NCBI GenBank assembly: GCA_049791675.1
Contig: JBARAD010000275.1
Span: forward strand, 1 to 64,000
DNA from: Chryseosolibacter sp049791675
GTDB lineage: Bacteria; Bacteroidota; Bacteroidia; Cytophagales; Cyclobacteriaceae
Length of the DNA stretch: 64,000 nucleotides
Direction of reading: 5' to 3'
Below, piece after piece: positions 16,431-25,956 of this stretch; position 1 is the first letter of the stretch, and the number at the start of each line of letters is the position of its first letter. A model generated the notes under the pieces. The model saw nothing but the letters and a program-made list of their open reading frames with translations. It was not told where the DNA came from and did no database searches. Position numbers and translations under genes: made by a program.

Positions 16431-18269
16431 TTATTTATTGTTATAGTCCGTAAATAAAACCTGTTCATATGCTTTTGTGCGCTCGAGGCTTTCAGGCGAA
16501 GCGCCCTCAGACCGCAGGAATTGTTTGCCAACATTGTCATAGATGATGTATTGCCCGGGGTCTACGAAACCGTATCCGTCATTGAAGAAGTATGTGGCAA
16601 ATGATTTCGACGAAGGCGACAGGATGTCTTTACTGAAACTGAAAGCCGGGGTTGGCTTATCAAGTTGTGCCAGCAGCGTATTCGCGATATCGGTTTGACC
16701 GGAAAACTTATCGACGATATTTCCTTTTGTTATAGGGCCTCCCACGATGAGCAAAGGAATTCTGTAACGGTCCCTGTCCTTAATTTCCCTGTTGCCAGGG
16801 AAGCGATGCCCATGATCTGCAACAAAAATGATGACGGTGTTGTGCCACCAGGCGGAAGCCTTGGCTTTGACGATGAATTCACCGATGGATCGGTCCGTAT
16901 AATAACATGAATTCAGAAAAAGATTTTCTGCGTCATTCCCTGGGAAACGAGATACCATCGGTACGTCGAAGGGCTCATGGCTGCTCAGGGAGAGGATCAC
17001 TTTAAAGAAAGGATGCGTGGCGGTATCACACTCCTGAATAGCCTGCTGAAATACAATATGATCGTGCACGCCCCATTTGCTCTGGTTGTATTCTTCCGGA
17101 AAATCCTCATCGGATGTTATATGATCAAAGCGACTGTTGGTGAGATAGGATCGGAAATTGGCAAAGTCAATATCACCGCCGTAGACAAAAGACGTATGGT
17201 AACCCAGATTGAGCAGGTAATGGTTCAGATAGGGCAGCCGTTGTGTCTTTGCAGGATTTTTGACGATCGAGGTTATCGGTTGCGCCGGATAACCGCTGAG
17301 GATACTGACGAGTCCCTTATCAGTCCTGTCGCCGCTGGCGTAGAAATTCGTGAACAAAATACCCTCTTCGCATAATTCATTGAGGTTAGGGGTAATGTCT
17401 TTAAGACCACCGAGGGGTTCAATCACGTTGGCAGTGAAGCTCTCGAGCACAAATAAAATAACGTTTGGTTTTTCGGCGCCCCAGAGTTTCACCGTAGCCG
17501 CATCGTGCGGCGGATAGAATTCGCTGAAATACTGTCCGGCTACCTTTTTCGGTAGCAGATTTTCCGGGTACTTCATCCGGGTGTGGCTACTGTTCAGGTT
17601 GTACAGGAAATTCCAGACGACATTGATGGCAGCGTGGTTTGCATAAGCTTTTGTTTTATGAAAATAAACAAACCCCGTATTCATCGGCGCCACCGTAAAA
17701 CTCCCCCGGATGGGTATGATCATCAATCCGGTAATCATCAGCAAGACAACAGACCCTTTTCGCTGCCCTTCTTCGAGCGCCGCGATCTTCGGCATCAGCC
17801 AACGGTCGTAAAAGAAAATAGAAAGCGTTACCAGCGCAGCGCAAACCAGCAACAATTTAAAGACAACCGGGATGGCTACGCTACCCAGTGCGGCAGACCC
17901 CGCTGACTGCAGATAAAAGAAGGGACCTGTGTTCAATCGAAAACCCCAGTGCCGGTAGAGTTCCATGTCAACGGTTACCAGCAGCGCACTAATAATGAGC
18001 AAAAAGATATTCAGGGAATTCAACGCGAAAGACACCCACCTGTTTTTGATAAAAAGGGAAATGGTCAGGATCAGCCCGGCAGCCATCAGAAAATATCCGA
18101 GCAGGCTCAGGTCCATTTTCAGGCCGTGAAGGAAGACCTGCAAAATCTCGCCAGCCATCAGCTGGTCCGTCAGATCATGGTTGTAAAGAAGAAAAAGTGC
18201 CCGGATCGCGATCACAAACAGCAACCAGAATAAAGCAAGATATCCGAGGAATTTAAGTCTTTGACGCAT
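16431..18269 (-). CDS. LTA synthase-family membrane sulfatase/phosphotransferase
   Basis: The 612 residues begin with about five membrane helices (residues 5-180). An extracytoplasmic alkaline-phosphatase/sulfatase fold follows, with VLESFTANVIEPLGG for metal binding, a probable nucleophilic threonine in SGDRTDKGLVSILSGYP, and VADHGHRFPGN for metal. This is the architecture of LtaS, OpgB and related phosphoglycerol transferases. Gram-negative Bacteroidota lack lipoteichoic acid, so the acceptor is more likely a periplasmic glycan or lipid. That point is inference. Confidence 0.88.
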   Translation of the reverse strand: MRQRLKFLGYLALFWLLFVIAIRALFLLYNHDLTDQLMAGEILQVFLHGLKMDLSLLGYFLMAAGLILTISLFIKNRWVSFALNSLNIFLLIISALLVTVDMELYRHWGFRLNTGPFFYLQSAGSAALGSVAIPVVFKLLLVCAALVTLSIFFYDRWLMPKIAALEEGQRKGSVVLLMITGLMIIPIRGSFTVAPMNTGFVYFHKTKAYANHAAINVVWNFLYNLNSSHTRMKYPENLLPKKVAGQYFSEFYPPHDAATVKLWGAEKPNVILFVLESFTANVIEPLGGLKDITPNLNELCEEGILFTNFYASGDRTDKGLVSILSGYPAQPITSIVKNPAKTQRLPYLNHYLLNLGYHTSFVYGGDIDFANFRSYLTNSRFDHITSDEDFPEEYNQSKWGVHDHIVFQQAIQECDTATHPFFKVILSLSSHEPFDVPMVSRFPGNDAENLFLNSCYYTDRSIGEFIVKAKASAWWHNTVIIFVADHGHRFPGNREIKDRDRYRIPLLIVGGPITKGNIVDKFSGQTDIANTLLAQLDKPTPAFSFSKDILSPSSKSFATYFFNDGYGFVDPGQYIIYDNVGKQFLRSEGASPESLERTKAYEQVLFTDYNNK

Positions 18270-18437
18270 TCATTAATTCAGTTTCGGCTGGCGCGGAATC
18301 AAAAGTACTCCGGCAACAGGTTAATCTCCCATGGCATCGATGGCTTCATTGGCGGCCGTTTCCATGCCTTGGCAGCAACGTTTTTTTTCTCAAATTTCGG
18401 TAAATAAGCATTAACATTCACACTTTCGTCTTTCACT

Positions 18438-20165
18438 ATGAACAATAGCGGTTGTATTTTCTCGGTTTCATTATTGTTTATCCTTATTTCCTGCACCGGC
18501 CCGCACGACAAGGCAGATCTTGTGATCGTCGGTGGTAAAATATACACGGCGGATGAAAAGCAACCGGTGGTGGAGGCGGTAGCCGTCAGGGGCAACAAAA
18601 TTATTTTCACCGGATCCGGGCAGGAAGGTCGCAGGTACGCCGGTAAAAAGACGAAACTCATTGATCTTCAGGGGAAAATCATGACGCCGGGATTCATCGA
18701 GGGCCATGCGCACATGATGGGCGTCGGATACAATCAATTGGAGTTGGATCTCATGGCGGTAAAGAGTTATGAGGAGTTGGTGGACGTTGTCAGAGAGGCG
18801 GTTAAGCATGCGCAGCCCGGGCAGTGGATCCTCGGCCGTGGCTGGCACCAGGAAAAGTGGGACCAGCTTCCGGAAAACATGGTCAAAGGATTTCAGACGC
18901 ACCATTTATTGAGTGCATCCTCTCCTGACAATCCGGTTTTTCTTCGACATGCTAGCGGTCATGCGGCGCTGGCAAACGCCAGGGCCATGGAAATGGCCGG
19001 CGTAAACCCGTTGTCAGCAGAAAGATCGAGCGCTGAAATTTCGGGCGAGGGGGGTGAGATTATTCGCGACGCCCTGGGTAATCCTACCGGGATCTTTAAT
19101 GAGCGCGCGATGGGGATTGTCGCCCGGCTCATTCCTGAGAACACGCCGGTCAGCGATGCGCAGGCGCTTGAACTTGCATTGAAGGCGTGTGCGCGAAATG
19201 GAATCACGGGTTTTCACGATGCCGGCGCTTCCCGGAGCAGTCTGGATCTTTTTAAAAAATTCAAAGCTGCGGGCAAATTAACGGTCAGGCTATATCCGAT
19301 GATCGCTGGTGGCGACAGCCAGCTTTTGCGCGAATGGTTCGCGCGTGGACCCGAGATCGATCCGCAACATTTTCTATCGATCCGGTCCATCAAATTGAGT
19401 TGTGACGGAGCGCTTGGATCCCGCGGAGCGTGGTTGCTGGAGGCCTATAGTGACAGGCCTGGTTTTTTCGGGATGGCCACAACTTCCATGGACACCGTCC
19501 TCAAGGTGGCAGGCCAAGCCTTGCAGCATGGTTTTCAATTGTGCTCCCACGCCATTGGCGATCGGGCCAACAGGGAAATCCTTGACCGCTATGAAAGCGC
19601 CTTCAGGGCAAACCCCGGGCAGGCCGGGAACCATCGGTTTCGAATTGAGCACGCGCAGCACCTGCACCCGTTGGACATTCCGAGGTTCGCCGCGCTCGGC
19701 GTGATCCCGGCCATGCAGGCCATCCATATGTCGTCAGACAGGCCCTGGGCCATTGAGCGCCTGGGGGAAAAACGTATTAAAGAGGGTGCGTATATGTGGC
19801 AGACGCTGTTGAGATCGGGAGCGAAGATTGTGAATGGCACCGATGCACCGGTTGAACCGCTCAATCCGATTCCGTCCTTTTATGCCAGCATATCCAGACA
19901 AACCTTAAAAGGAGAACCTGATGGTGGTTTTGAACCGGAAGAAAGGATGACCCGGGAACAGGCCCTGCGCTCTTATACGCTGGATGCCGCTTATGGCGCT
20001 TTTCAGGAAGAGGTGCTCGGCTCGATTGAAACGGGAAAATTTGCCGACTTCACGATCTTCTCAAAGGATATCATGACAGTGCCTGAGGCAGAGGTTCTTA
20101 GCTCCGAAGTACAAATGACCATCGTGGGGGGAGCGATAGTCTTTGACAGGTCTGCCGAAAAATGA
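18438..20165 (+). CDS. Lipoprotein amidohydrolase (YtcJ-like)
   Basis: The 575 residues begin with a lipoprotein signal (LLFILISC, lipobox cysteine near 19). A metal-dependent amidohydrolase of the YtcJ/NfdA group follows: DLVIVGGKIYTADE, the HxH metal motif in GFIEGHAHMMG, a buried FRIEHAQHL, and TDAPVEPLNP. These act on amide or ring C-N bonds of unknown small molecules. The lipobox places this one at a membrane facing the periplasm or outside. It diverges from the LTA-synthase-like gene across 168 bp. Confidence 0.88.
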   Translation: MNNSGCIFSVSLLFILISCTGPHDKADLVIVGGKIYTADEKQPVVEAVAVRGNKIIFTGSGQEGRRYAGKKTKLIDLQGKIMTPGFIEGHAHMMGVGYNQLELDLMAVKSYEELVDVVREAVKHAQPGQWILGRGWHQEKWDQLPENMVKGFQTHHLLSASSPDNPVFLRHASGHAALANARAMEMAGVNPLSAERSSAEISGEGGEIIRDALGNPTGIFNERAMGIVARLIPENTPVSDAQALELALKACARNGITGFHDAGASRSSLDLFKKFKAAGKLTVRLYPMIAGGDSQLLREWFARGPEIDPQHFLSIRSIKLSCDGALGSRGAWLLEAYSDRPGFFGMATTSMDTVLKVAGQALQHGFQLCSHAIGDRANREILDRYESAFRANPGQAGNHRFRIEHAQHLHPLDIPRFAALGVIPAMQAIHMSSDRPWAIERLGEKRIKEGAYMWQTLLRSGAKIVNGTDAPVEPLNPIPSFYASISRQTLKGEPDGGFEPEERMTREQALRSYTLDAAYGAFQEEVLGSIETGKFADFTIFSKDIMTVPEAEVLSSEVQMTIVGGAIVFDRSAEK

Positions 20166-20206
20166 CCTGCATGGCATTGCCATCAGTCGACATCCCTGGT
20201 CAGCCT

Positions 20207-20242
20207 AAAAAAAAACGCACTGCATCTATTGGTTGCAGTGCG
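20207..20242 (-). terminator. Rho-independent terminator of the TerB-like gene
   Basis: Stem CGCACTGCA (20216-20224) pairs with TGCAGTGCG (20234-20242) around a 9-nt loop. On the minus strand it is followed by nine U (20215-20207). Confidence 0.9.
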
Positions 20243-20289
20243 AAGGTCTCCCTGACGGTCGGGGAAAAAAGGTTATAATCAATGCCTGA

Positions 20290-20694
20290 TCAGCTTCTGA
20301 GATATTTTTCAGCTTTCTTCTTCAGCATGTCGCGATCCGATGTAATGGAAGGATCACTGTATACATGCTGGGAGATTTCGCCTACAACACCTTTTTTATA
20401 TCCGAGTTTTTCGGCGATCTGTTCACAGAAAACAATTTCGCTGCGAAATACCTGTCCGTCCATTTTCATTAACTGGATCAGGTTATAAAGGTGTTCGAAT
20501 TTTTCATCCGGAGTAAGGGAACTTGTATTGTGGATCGGCTGAGGGCTTTTCATCATCTCGCCGATCTCATCTTTAGGGATTCCGTTCGCCTGTCCAATGA
20601 GATAAATGAGCTTGGATTCACGTTCGGCCACATTTTTATCACTGGCAGCAAGGTTAATCAGTACATTAAGTTCCGCTTTCTTATCGAAAATCAT
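20290..20694 (-). CDS. TerB-like domain protein
   Basis: This 134-residue, mostly helical cytosolic protein has the pattern of TerB/DjlA-N domains: AELNVLINLAASDKNVAERE, then LYNLIQLMKMDGQVFRSEI with the acidic turn, then CEQIAEKLGYKKGVV. TerB-like modules bind metal ions or act as helical scaffolds. The role here is unknown. A strong terminator follows. A related helical domain sits at the N-terminus of the ABC transporter at 38003. Confidence 0.65.
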   Translation of the reverse strand: MIFDKKAELNVLINLAASDKNVAERESKLIYLIGQANGIPKDEIGEMMKSPQPIHNTSSLTPDEKFEHLYNLIQLMKMDGQVFRSEIVFCEQIAEKLGYKKGVVGEISQHVYSDPSITSDRDMLKKKAEKYLRS

Positions 20695-20852
20695 AGTTGG
20701 ACTTTTAGGTTAGGCTCGCAATGTTTATAATTCTGCCGGGAAAATTAATTAAAAATACGATGTTTTAGTACACGGATTAAAAAAAGTGGGTTTTCGGGAT
20801 CCGTGCAACCCTTCTTTTTTTGTCTGGTCTTTAGGGCAAAACACAAAGGAAT

Positions 20853-21536
20853 ATGAAGAAATTCTTGGCTTTAATCGCAGTTGTCTTTTCACTTGTATCC
20901 GCTTCCGCGCAGGAAACAGACGTCCGTCAGCTGGGCTCGTTCACAGGCGTGAAGGCGGCTGAAGGAATTGATGTTTTTCTGAAAAAAGGGGATAAGGAAG
21001 AAGCCAAAATTGAGGTAACGGGCACGGAGGCCTCAAATGTTGTCACAGAGATCGCAGGGTCGTACCTGAAGGTGCACATGAAAGACGGGCGGTACCGAAG
21101 TGGTGTAGACGTCAAGGTGTACGTTACGTATGTCCGCCTCGATAAATTATCCGCAAGCTCTGCCGGCAGTATTTTCTCCGATGGGAATATCCAGGCAAAT
21201 TCCCTGGACATCAGTGCCTCCAGCGCCGGCTCCATAGAAGTCGCGATCGATGCCGGCTCGGTAAAGGTTTCATCCTCCAGCGCCGGCGATGTTGAATTAA
21301 AAGGGAAAGTCAGGGATTTTGCGGCGGATGCCAGCAGTGCCGGTGAAGTGGATGCCTACGATCTGACAGCGGAAAAGGTTGAGGCGGAAGCCAGCAGCGG
21401 TGGATCTGTCAAAATCAATGTATCTGAAAGCCTGAATGCCCACGCAAGCAGTGGAGGCAGCATCCGCTATCGTGGAAATCCCGACCGCTCAAATACCAAT
21501 TCGAGCAGCGGTGGTTCTGTTAAAAAGTCCAATTGA
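20853..21536 (+). CDS. Head-GIN domain (DUF2807) putative auto-transporter adhesin
   Basis: The 227 residues begin with a clear signal peptide (MKKFLALIAVVFSLVSASAQ). A right-handed parallel beta-helix type DUF2807 domain follows, with regularly spaced SSAGS / SSGGS turns (for example ASSAGSIEV, SSSAGDVEL, ASSGGSVKI). FTGVKAAEGIDVFLKKGD is the usual family start. It is probably secreted or surface attached. A clear Shine-Dalgarno-like AAAGGA precedes the ATG. Function is unknown for most members. Confidence 0.85.
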   Translation: MKKFLALIAVVFSLVSASAQETDVRQLGSFTGVKAAEGIDVFLKKGDKEEAKIEVTGTEASNVVTEIAGSYLKVHMKDGRYRSGVDVKVYVTYVRLDKLSASSAGSIFSDGNIQANSLDISASSAGSIEVAIDAGSVKVSSSSAGDVELKGKVRDFAADASSAGEVDAYDLTAEKVEAEASSGGSVKINVSESLNAHASSGGSIRYRGNPDRSNTNSSSGGSVKKSN

Positions 21537-21652
21537 CGCGCAAACGACCCTGATTTTTAACCTTTTTCCGTGTGGACGGTGATGTGTGGAAAAGACACAG
21601 GGTTAAAATTATACCGGCGCAATCGTATTCTTAATATTTTTTTCTCACAGCG

Positions 21653-21667
21653 GGTTAAAAATTAACC
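21653..21667. promoter_or_regulatory. GGTTAA-AAA-TTAACC inverted repeat before glnN
   Basis: A perfect 6-bp inverted repeat with a 3-bp spacer lies 60 bp before the glutamine synthetase start and 20 bp before a -7 element. A GGTTAA half-site also occurs at 21601-21606. It is a candidate operator for nitrogen control. Confidence 0.35.
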
Positions 21668-21687
21668 TACTGATCCAAAAAGTTGCA

Positions 21688-21695
21688 TAGATTTG
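21688..21695 (+). promoter_or_regulatory. -7 element TAGATTTG before glnN
   Basis: TAGATTTG fits TAnnTTTG exactly. Transcription would start near 21702, leaving a leader of about 25 nt. No TTTG is seen at the usual -33 distance, so an activator may be needed. Confidence 0.45.
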
Positions 21696-21726
21696 GTGCA
21701 AATACCACTAAACAACACCACATTCT

Positions 21727-23889
21727 ATGGCGCACTTACGTTTTGAAGCTCTTAAGAAATTAAATGAGCGTGTTCCCGTCCATGTTGATCTACCCACTCC
21801 ACACGTGTCCAAATTTTTTGGGGAGAACGTTTATGGAGTGGAGCAGATGCGGGCAACGTTATCACCGGCCGTCTTTAAGAAAGTCAGTCAGGCGATCAAA
21901 AATCACGAAAAAATTGACGAGTCAACTGCAGATGCCGTAGCCTCTGCTGCGAAATCCTGGGCAATGACCAAGGGGGCATCCCACTTCACACACTGGTTTC
22001 AGCCCATGACCGGTGGAACCGCTGAGAAACACGACTCCTTTTTCGACGCCCTCGCGGGAATCGAGAGATTTAAGGGAAGTGAACTCGTTCAGCAAGAGCC
22101 TGATGCGTCGTCTTTTCCCAGTGGCGGGATCCGAAGCACATTTGAAGCGCGTGGTTATACAGCCTGGGATCCGACGTCCCCCATGTTCCTGTACGGGAAG
22201 ACACTCTGTATCCCTACTGTCTTCGTCTCTTATACCGGTGAAACCCTGGATACGAAGGCGCCATTACTGAAAGCGTTGAAGGCTGTGGATGTTGCAGCTA
22301 CGAAAGTGTGCCAGTTGTTTGATAAGGAAATTCAGAAGGTGGTCGCGTCCCTGGGACCGGAGCAGGAGTATTTTGTGGTAGATAAGGCTTTGTTCCAGTC
22401 ACGTCCTGATCTCGTCATGGCAGGCAGAACGGTATTTGGTCATTCGCCTGCACGCGGCCAGCAAATGGAGGACCATTACTTTGCTTCCATCCCCAGCCGT
22501 GTGTATGATTACATGAAGGATTTTGAGATTGAGGCCTGGAAGTTGGGTATTCCCGTTCGCACGCGTCATAACGAAGTTGCGCCCAGCCAGTTTGAAGTGG
22601 CTCCCTTGTTCGAGGAAGTGAATGTTTCGAACGACCACAATCAGTTGTTGATGGATATTATGATCCGCGTTGCGGAGCGCCACAACCTGAAGGTTCTTTT
22701 CCATGAGAAACCGTTTGCCGGATTGAACGGAAGCGGAAAGCATAACAACTGGTCGCTGATCACGGATACCGGTGTCAACCTGTTTGCACCTACCAGCAGC
22801 GCCCGCGATAATTTAATGTTCCTCACTTTCTTCATCACCACCATCAAGGCGGTTCATAATTATGCAGACCTGCTGCGTGCAAGTATAGCGACCCCCGCCA
22901 ATGATTTTCGCCTCGGTGCAAACGAAGCTCCTCCGGCGATCATGTCGGCATTCATCGGTTCGCAGATGACGGCCGTGCTCGACGAACTTGAAAGCAAGGG
23001 CAACGTGAAGATCGAGAAAGGTGACAATATGTACATGAAGCTTGGAATCTCCCAGATCCCCGAGATCATTCTCGATGCCACAGACCGCAACCGTACTTCA
23101 CCGTTTGCATTCACCGGGAATAAATTTGAATTCCGTGCAGTAGGCGGAAGCGACAACTGCGCCACGCCGATGACCGTGCTGAACCTTATTGTTGCCGAGC
23201 AGCTCGACCAGTTTTACAATTCTGTAAATGCGCAAATTGAGAAGGGTGAAGAAAAGCGTCTCGCGATCGTAAATGTGCTGCGTCAGTATATCAAGGAGTC
23301 GAAAGACATTCGTTTCGAAGGAGACGGGTATTCCGAAGAGTGGGTGAAGGAAGCTGAGAAACGCAAGCTGAACAACATTAAGAATGCACCGCGTGCCCTG
23401 GAAGCTTACAACGACAAGAAGTCACTGCATATTTTCGAGAAGCACGGTGTGATGTCCCATAAAGAAGTGGAAGCCCGCACCGAGATACGCCTGGAAGCTT
23501 ACATCAAGCGCGTGCAGATCGAAGCGCGTGTGATGGGAGACCTTGCCATGAACCACATCGTTCCTACAGCCATTGCTTACCAGAACAAGCTGATCACGAA
23601 TGCGAATGGACTCGCGGGATTGGGTGTCGATAATAAGGCGGTGGTTCAGACCATCCGTGAGATATCCGGACACATCGAGATCATCAAGAATGGTGTTCGC
23701 GATATGATCGAGGCTCGCAAGAAAGCGAATAAGATCGCAGATGTTAAGGAACGCGCGTTTGCCTATTGTGATGATATCAAGGAAAAATATTTTGAAAGCA
23801 TCCGCGATTCCGTTGATAAACTGGAATTATTGGTCGACGATGAAGATTGGCCATTGGCAAAATATCGCGAGCTGTTATTCTTGCGGTAA
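21727..23889 (+). CDS. glnN: Glutamine synthetase, type III
   Basis: The 720 residues match the long type III enzyme (GSIII), which makes glutamine from glutamate, ammonia and ATP. Key stretches are WFQPMTGGTAEKHDSF, SLGPEQEYF (metal glutamates), RTRHNEVAPSQFEVAP, HEKPFAGLNGSGKHNNWS (ammonia/ATP loop) and FEFRAVGGS. GSIII is common as the main glutamine synthetase in Bacteroidota. It is monocistronic, with an upstream inverted repeat and -7 element and a strong terminator 14 bp after the stop. Confidence 0.96.
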   Translation: MAHLRFEALKKLNERVPVHVDLPTPHVSKFFGENVYGVEQMRATLSPAVFKKVSQAIKNHEKIDESTADAVASAAKSWAMTKGASHFTHWFQPMTGGTAEKHDSFFDALAGIERFKGSELVQQEPDASSFPSGGIRSTFEARGYTAWDPTSPMFLYGKTLCIPTVFVSYTGETLDTKAPLLKALKAVDVAATKVCQLFDKEIQKVVASLGPEQEYFVVDKALFQSRPDLVMAGRTVFGHSPARGQQMEDHYFASIPSRVYDYMKDFEIEAWKLGIPVRTRHNEVAPSQFEVAPLFEEVNVSNDHNQLLMDIMIRVAERHNLKVLFHEKPFAGLNGSGKHNNWSLITDTGVNLFAPTSSARDNLMFLTFFITTIKAVHNYADLLRASIATPANDFRLGANEAPPAIMSAFIGSQMTAVLDELESKGNVKIEKGDNMYMKLGISQIPEIILDATDRNRTSPFAFTGNKFEFRAVGGSDNCATPMTVLNLIVAEQLDQFYNSVNAQIEKGEEKRLAIVNVLRQYIKESKDIRFEGDGYSEEWVKEAEKRKLNNIKNAPRALEAYNDKKSLHIFEKHGVMSHKEVEARTEIRLEAYIKRVQIEARVMGDLAMNHIVPTAIAYQNKLITNANGLAGLGVDNKAVVQTIREISGHIEIIKNGVRDMIEARKKANKIADVKERAFAYCDDIKEKYFESIRDSVDKLELLVDDEDWPLAKYRELLFLR

Positions 23890-23903
23890 GAACTTAAAAA
23901 AAA

Positions 23904-23929
23904 GGGCTTCATCGAAGCCCTTTTTTTTT
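23904..23929 (+). terminator. Rho-independent terminator after glnN
   Basis: GGGCTTC (23904-23910) pairs with GAAGCCC (23914-23920) around a 3-nt loop. Nine T follow. A-rich sequence on the other side lets it work in both directions. Confidence 0.92.
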
Positions 23930-24105
23930 GTGTTAATGTGTTAATGTGTTGATGTTGAGGGAGCCCATGTATCGGCCTCCGACTGATTCCTGATTTACTA
24001 ATGACTGAGTACTAATGACTGATGTACTGATGACTGATTTACTGATGACTGATTTACTGATTACCGGTTACTGATCACTGATCACTGATCACTGATTCAC
24101 TGATT
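23930..24105. repeat. Tandem repeat tract between glnN and ctpA
   Basis: TGTGTTAATG-type units (23930-23961) come first. From about 23986 to 24105 there is a long drifting array of ACTGATG / ACTGATTT / ACTGATC units. Read on the minus strand, the ATCAGTG units begin directly after the ctpA stop codon. Unit families match those at 10492 and 13566. Confidence 0.8.
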
Positions 24106-24106
24106 A

Positions 24107-25753
24107 CTACTCCAGCGCCAGCACCTTCCGATACTGCCCTCCATCGTGCAGCAGGTCGATGGCCTTCTTTACCTCCGCGTCATATTTGAAAGCTGCCTCG
24201 ATCCGGCCTTTGTCGAGATGCTGTCGGGAAACAATCTCTTCCTCCAGCAGCCTCTTGATCTGATCCTTGTGCGACATCAGCTCATTCTTCTTGTTCTCTG
24301 TCAGTTTATTGTTGATCTGATCCAGTTGTCCCTTAAGCCCATCGTAATATTTTTCTTTTTTCGCTTCCTTGATCAGCTCCTGAATTCCGTACTCCAGATA
24401 AGATTTATATGAATAGTCCTTCCCCTTCATCCAGGAAACAAACTGCTGATACTCGTCATCGGTCAAATTGAAAGTACGCGGATCCACGGTCTTTGGATTT
24501 TTATGAATGTATTCGGTAACGAAGTCCAGTATGAATCCTTTTTCGAACAACACCTGCGTCAGCGGATGCGCATCTGTGGCTTCCACCGCGATATCGGGGT
24601 CAATCCCGCCGCCATCATACACGGTGCGGCCGCGCGTGGTCTTGAAAGGTTGTTTGATGGAATCGGGTATTGACAACACACTTCCATCTTCCCGGCGGTG
24701 CGTGTAATCCAAAACCTGGATACACCTTCCCGTAGGGGTGTAGTACTTTGCGGTGGTAACTTTTAACTGCGAATTGTACGACAGCGGACGACTTACCTGA
24801 ACCAGTCCTTTGCCGTAGGATTTTTCACCCAGCACAAGGCCGCGGTCATAGTCCTGCAAGGTCCCGGCGACGATCTCCGAAGCGGAAGCACTTCCACGGT
24901 TGATCAATACTGCCACCGGTATCTCGGTGTCGAGCGGATTGTTGAGGGTTTCATACTTAAGATTGTTCTCCGGAATCTTGCCTTTCGTACTGACCACCAG
25001 CTTTCCTTTCGGAATAAAAAGATTTGTGATGTTGACGGCTTCAATTAACAATCCTCCCGGATTTCCCCTCAGATCAAGGATGACGCCCTTTGCACCCTTG
25101 CCCTTCAGGTCGGCCAATGCGTTTTTCACTTCTTTACCGGCATCCGGCGTGAAGTCGGAAAGGTGAATATAGGCGATGTCATTTCCGACCATTCCAAAGA
25201 ACGGTACGTTATTGACTTTGACTTTTTCGCGTTTGAACTGAAGATCTATCGGTTTTTCACTTCCGTATCTTTTAACGGTGAGGTTAACAGGAGTTCCGAC
25301 CTGCCCTTTCATCAACTGACTTGATTCCTCGCGCGTCAGCTTAGAAAGCGCAATGCCATCTATTTTAACAATTTCATCGCCGATCTTGAGTCCGCCTTTC
25401 TGCGCGCCATACCCGTCGATGATCATCGTTACGACCGTGCGGCCGCCGATCTCGCGTGTGATGGCGCCGATCCCACCGTACTGACCGGTGTTTACCGTGC
25501 GGTAATCTTCCACTTCATCTTCCGGAATATAGTTCGTGTACGGATCGAGTGATGCGAGCATGGCATCAATTCCTACCCGGACGAGTTGGTTTGGGTTAAC
25601 CTCATCAACATAAAGCGCGTTGACTTCTTTAAAGAGCGTGGCAAAAATGTCGAGGTTTTTGGCGATCTCGAAATATCGGTCCGCGGGCCGCGTGAACGCG
25701 AGGGCAAGAAATGCCGCCGCCACGCAAAACAGAATGATAAACCTTTTCTTCAT
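24107..25753 (-). CDS. ctpA: S41 family carboxyl-terminal processing protease
   Basis: The 548 residues start with a signal/anchor (KRFIILFCVAAAFLALAF). A PDZ domain follows (GIGAITREIGG to GDEIVKIDG). The S41 protease core has the serine in NRGSASASEIVAG and the lysine in GEKSYGKGLVQ, with a helical C-terminal extension. CtpA-type enzymes trim C-termini of periplasmic or envelope proteins. An ATG 84 bp upstream is possible, but the chosen start places a normal signal peptide at the N-terminus. It is probably monocistronic. Confidence 0.92.
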   Translation of the reverse strand: MKKRFIILFCVAAAFLALAFTRPADRYFEIAKNLDIFATLFKEVNALYVDEVNPNQLVRVGIDAMLASLDPYTNYIPEDEVEDYRTVNTGQYGGIGAITREIGGRTVVTMIIDGYGAQKGGLKIGDEIVKIDGIALSKLTREESSQLMKGQVGTPVNLTVKRYGSEKPIDLQFKREKVKVNNVPFFGMVGNDIAYIHLSDFTPDAGKEVKNALADLKGKGAKGVILDLRGNPGGLLIEAVNITNLFIPKGKLVVSTKGKIPENNLKYETLNNPLDTEIPVAVLINRGSASASEIVAGTLQDYDRGLVLGEKSYGKGLVQVSRPLSYNSQLKVTTAKYYTPTGRCIQVLDYTHRREDGSVLSIPDSIKQPFKTTRGRTVYDGGGIDPDIAVEATDAHPLTQVLFEKGFILDFVTEYIHKNPKTVDPRTFNLTDDEYQQFVSWMKGKDYSYKSYLEYGIQELIKEAKKEKYYDGLKGQLDQINNKLTENKKNELMSHKDQIKRLLEEEIVSRQHLDKGRIEAAFKYDAEVKKAIDLLHDGGQYRKVLALE

Positions 25754-25956
25754 CAGGATGAATTTACAATAATTAATAACGCGGTAACAGGAAAAAAGTG
25801 TCCCACGCCGGAAGAAAGAAAAATACGGCTTTAGCAAACTGCCGGCGCGGTGAGTTGCGGGATGATCTTTTCAGGATGGGGAGTAAAAGCCTCAAAAAGC
25901 CGGTTCAGCAATTCTGAATGGAATCATTTTTTGGCATCGCTCAATTTTGCACGGCA

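Noticed and set aside
20927..21235. Minus-strand ORF inside the head-GIN gene
   Set aside because: It arises from the repetitive serine/glycine codons of the real gene.
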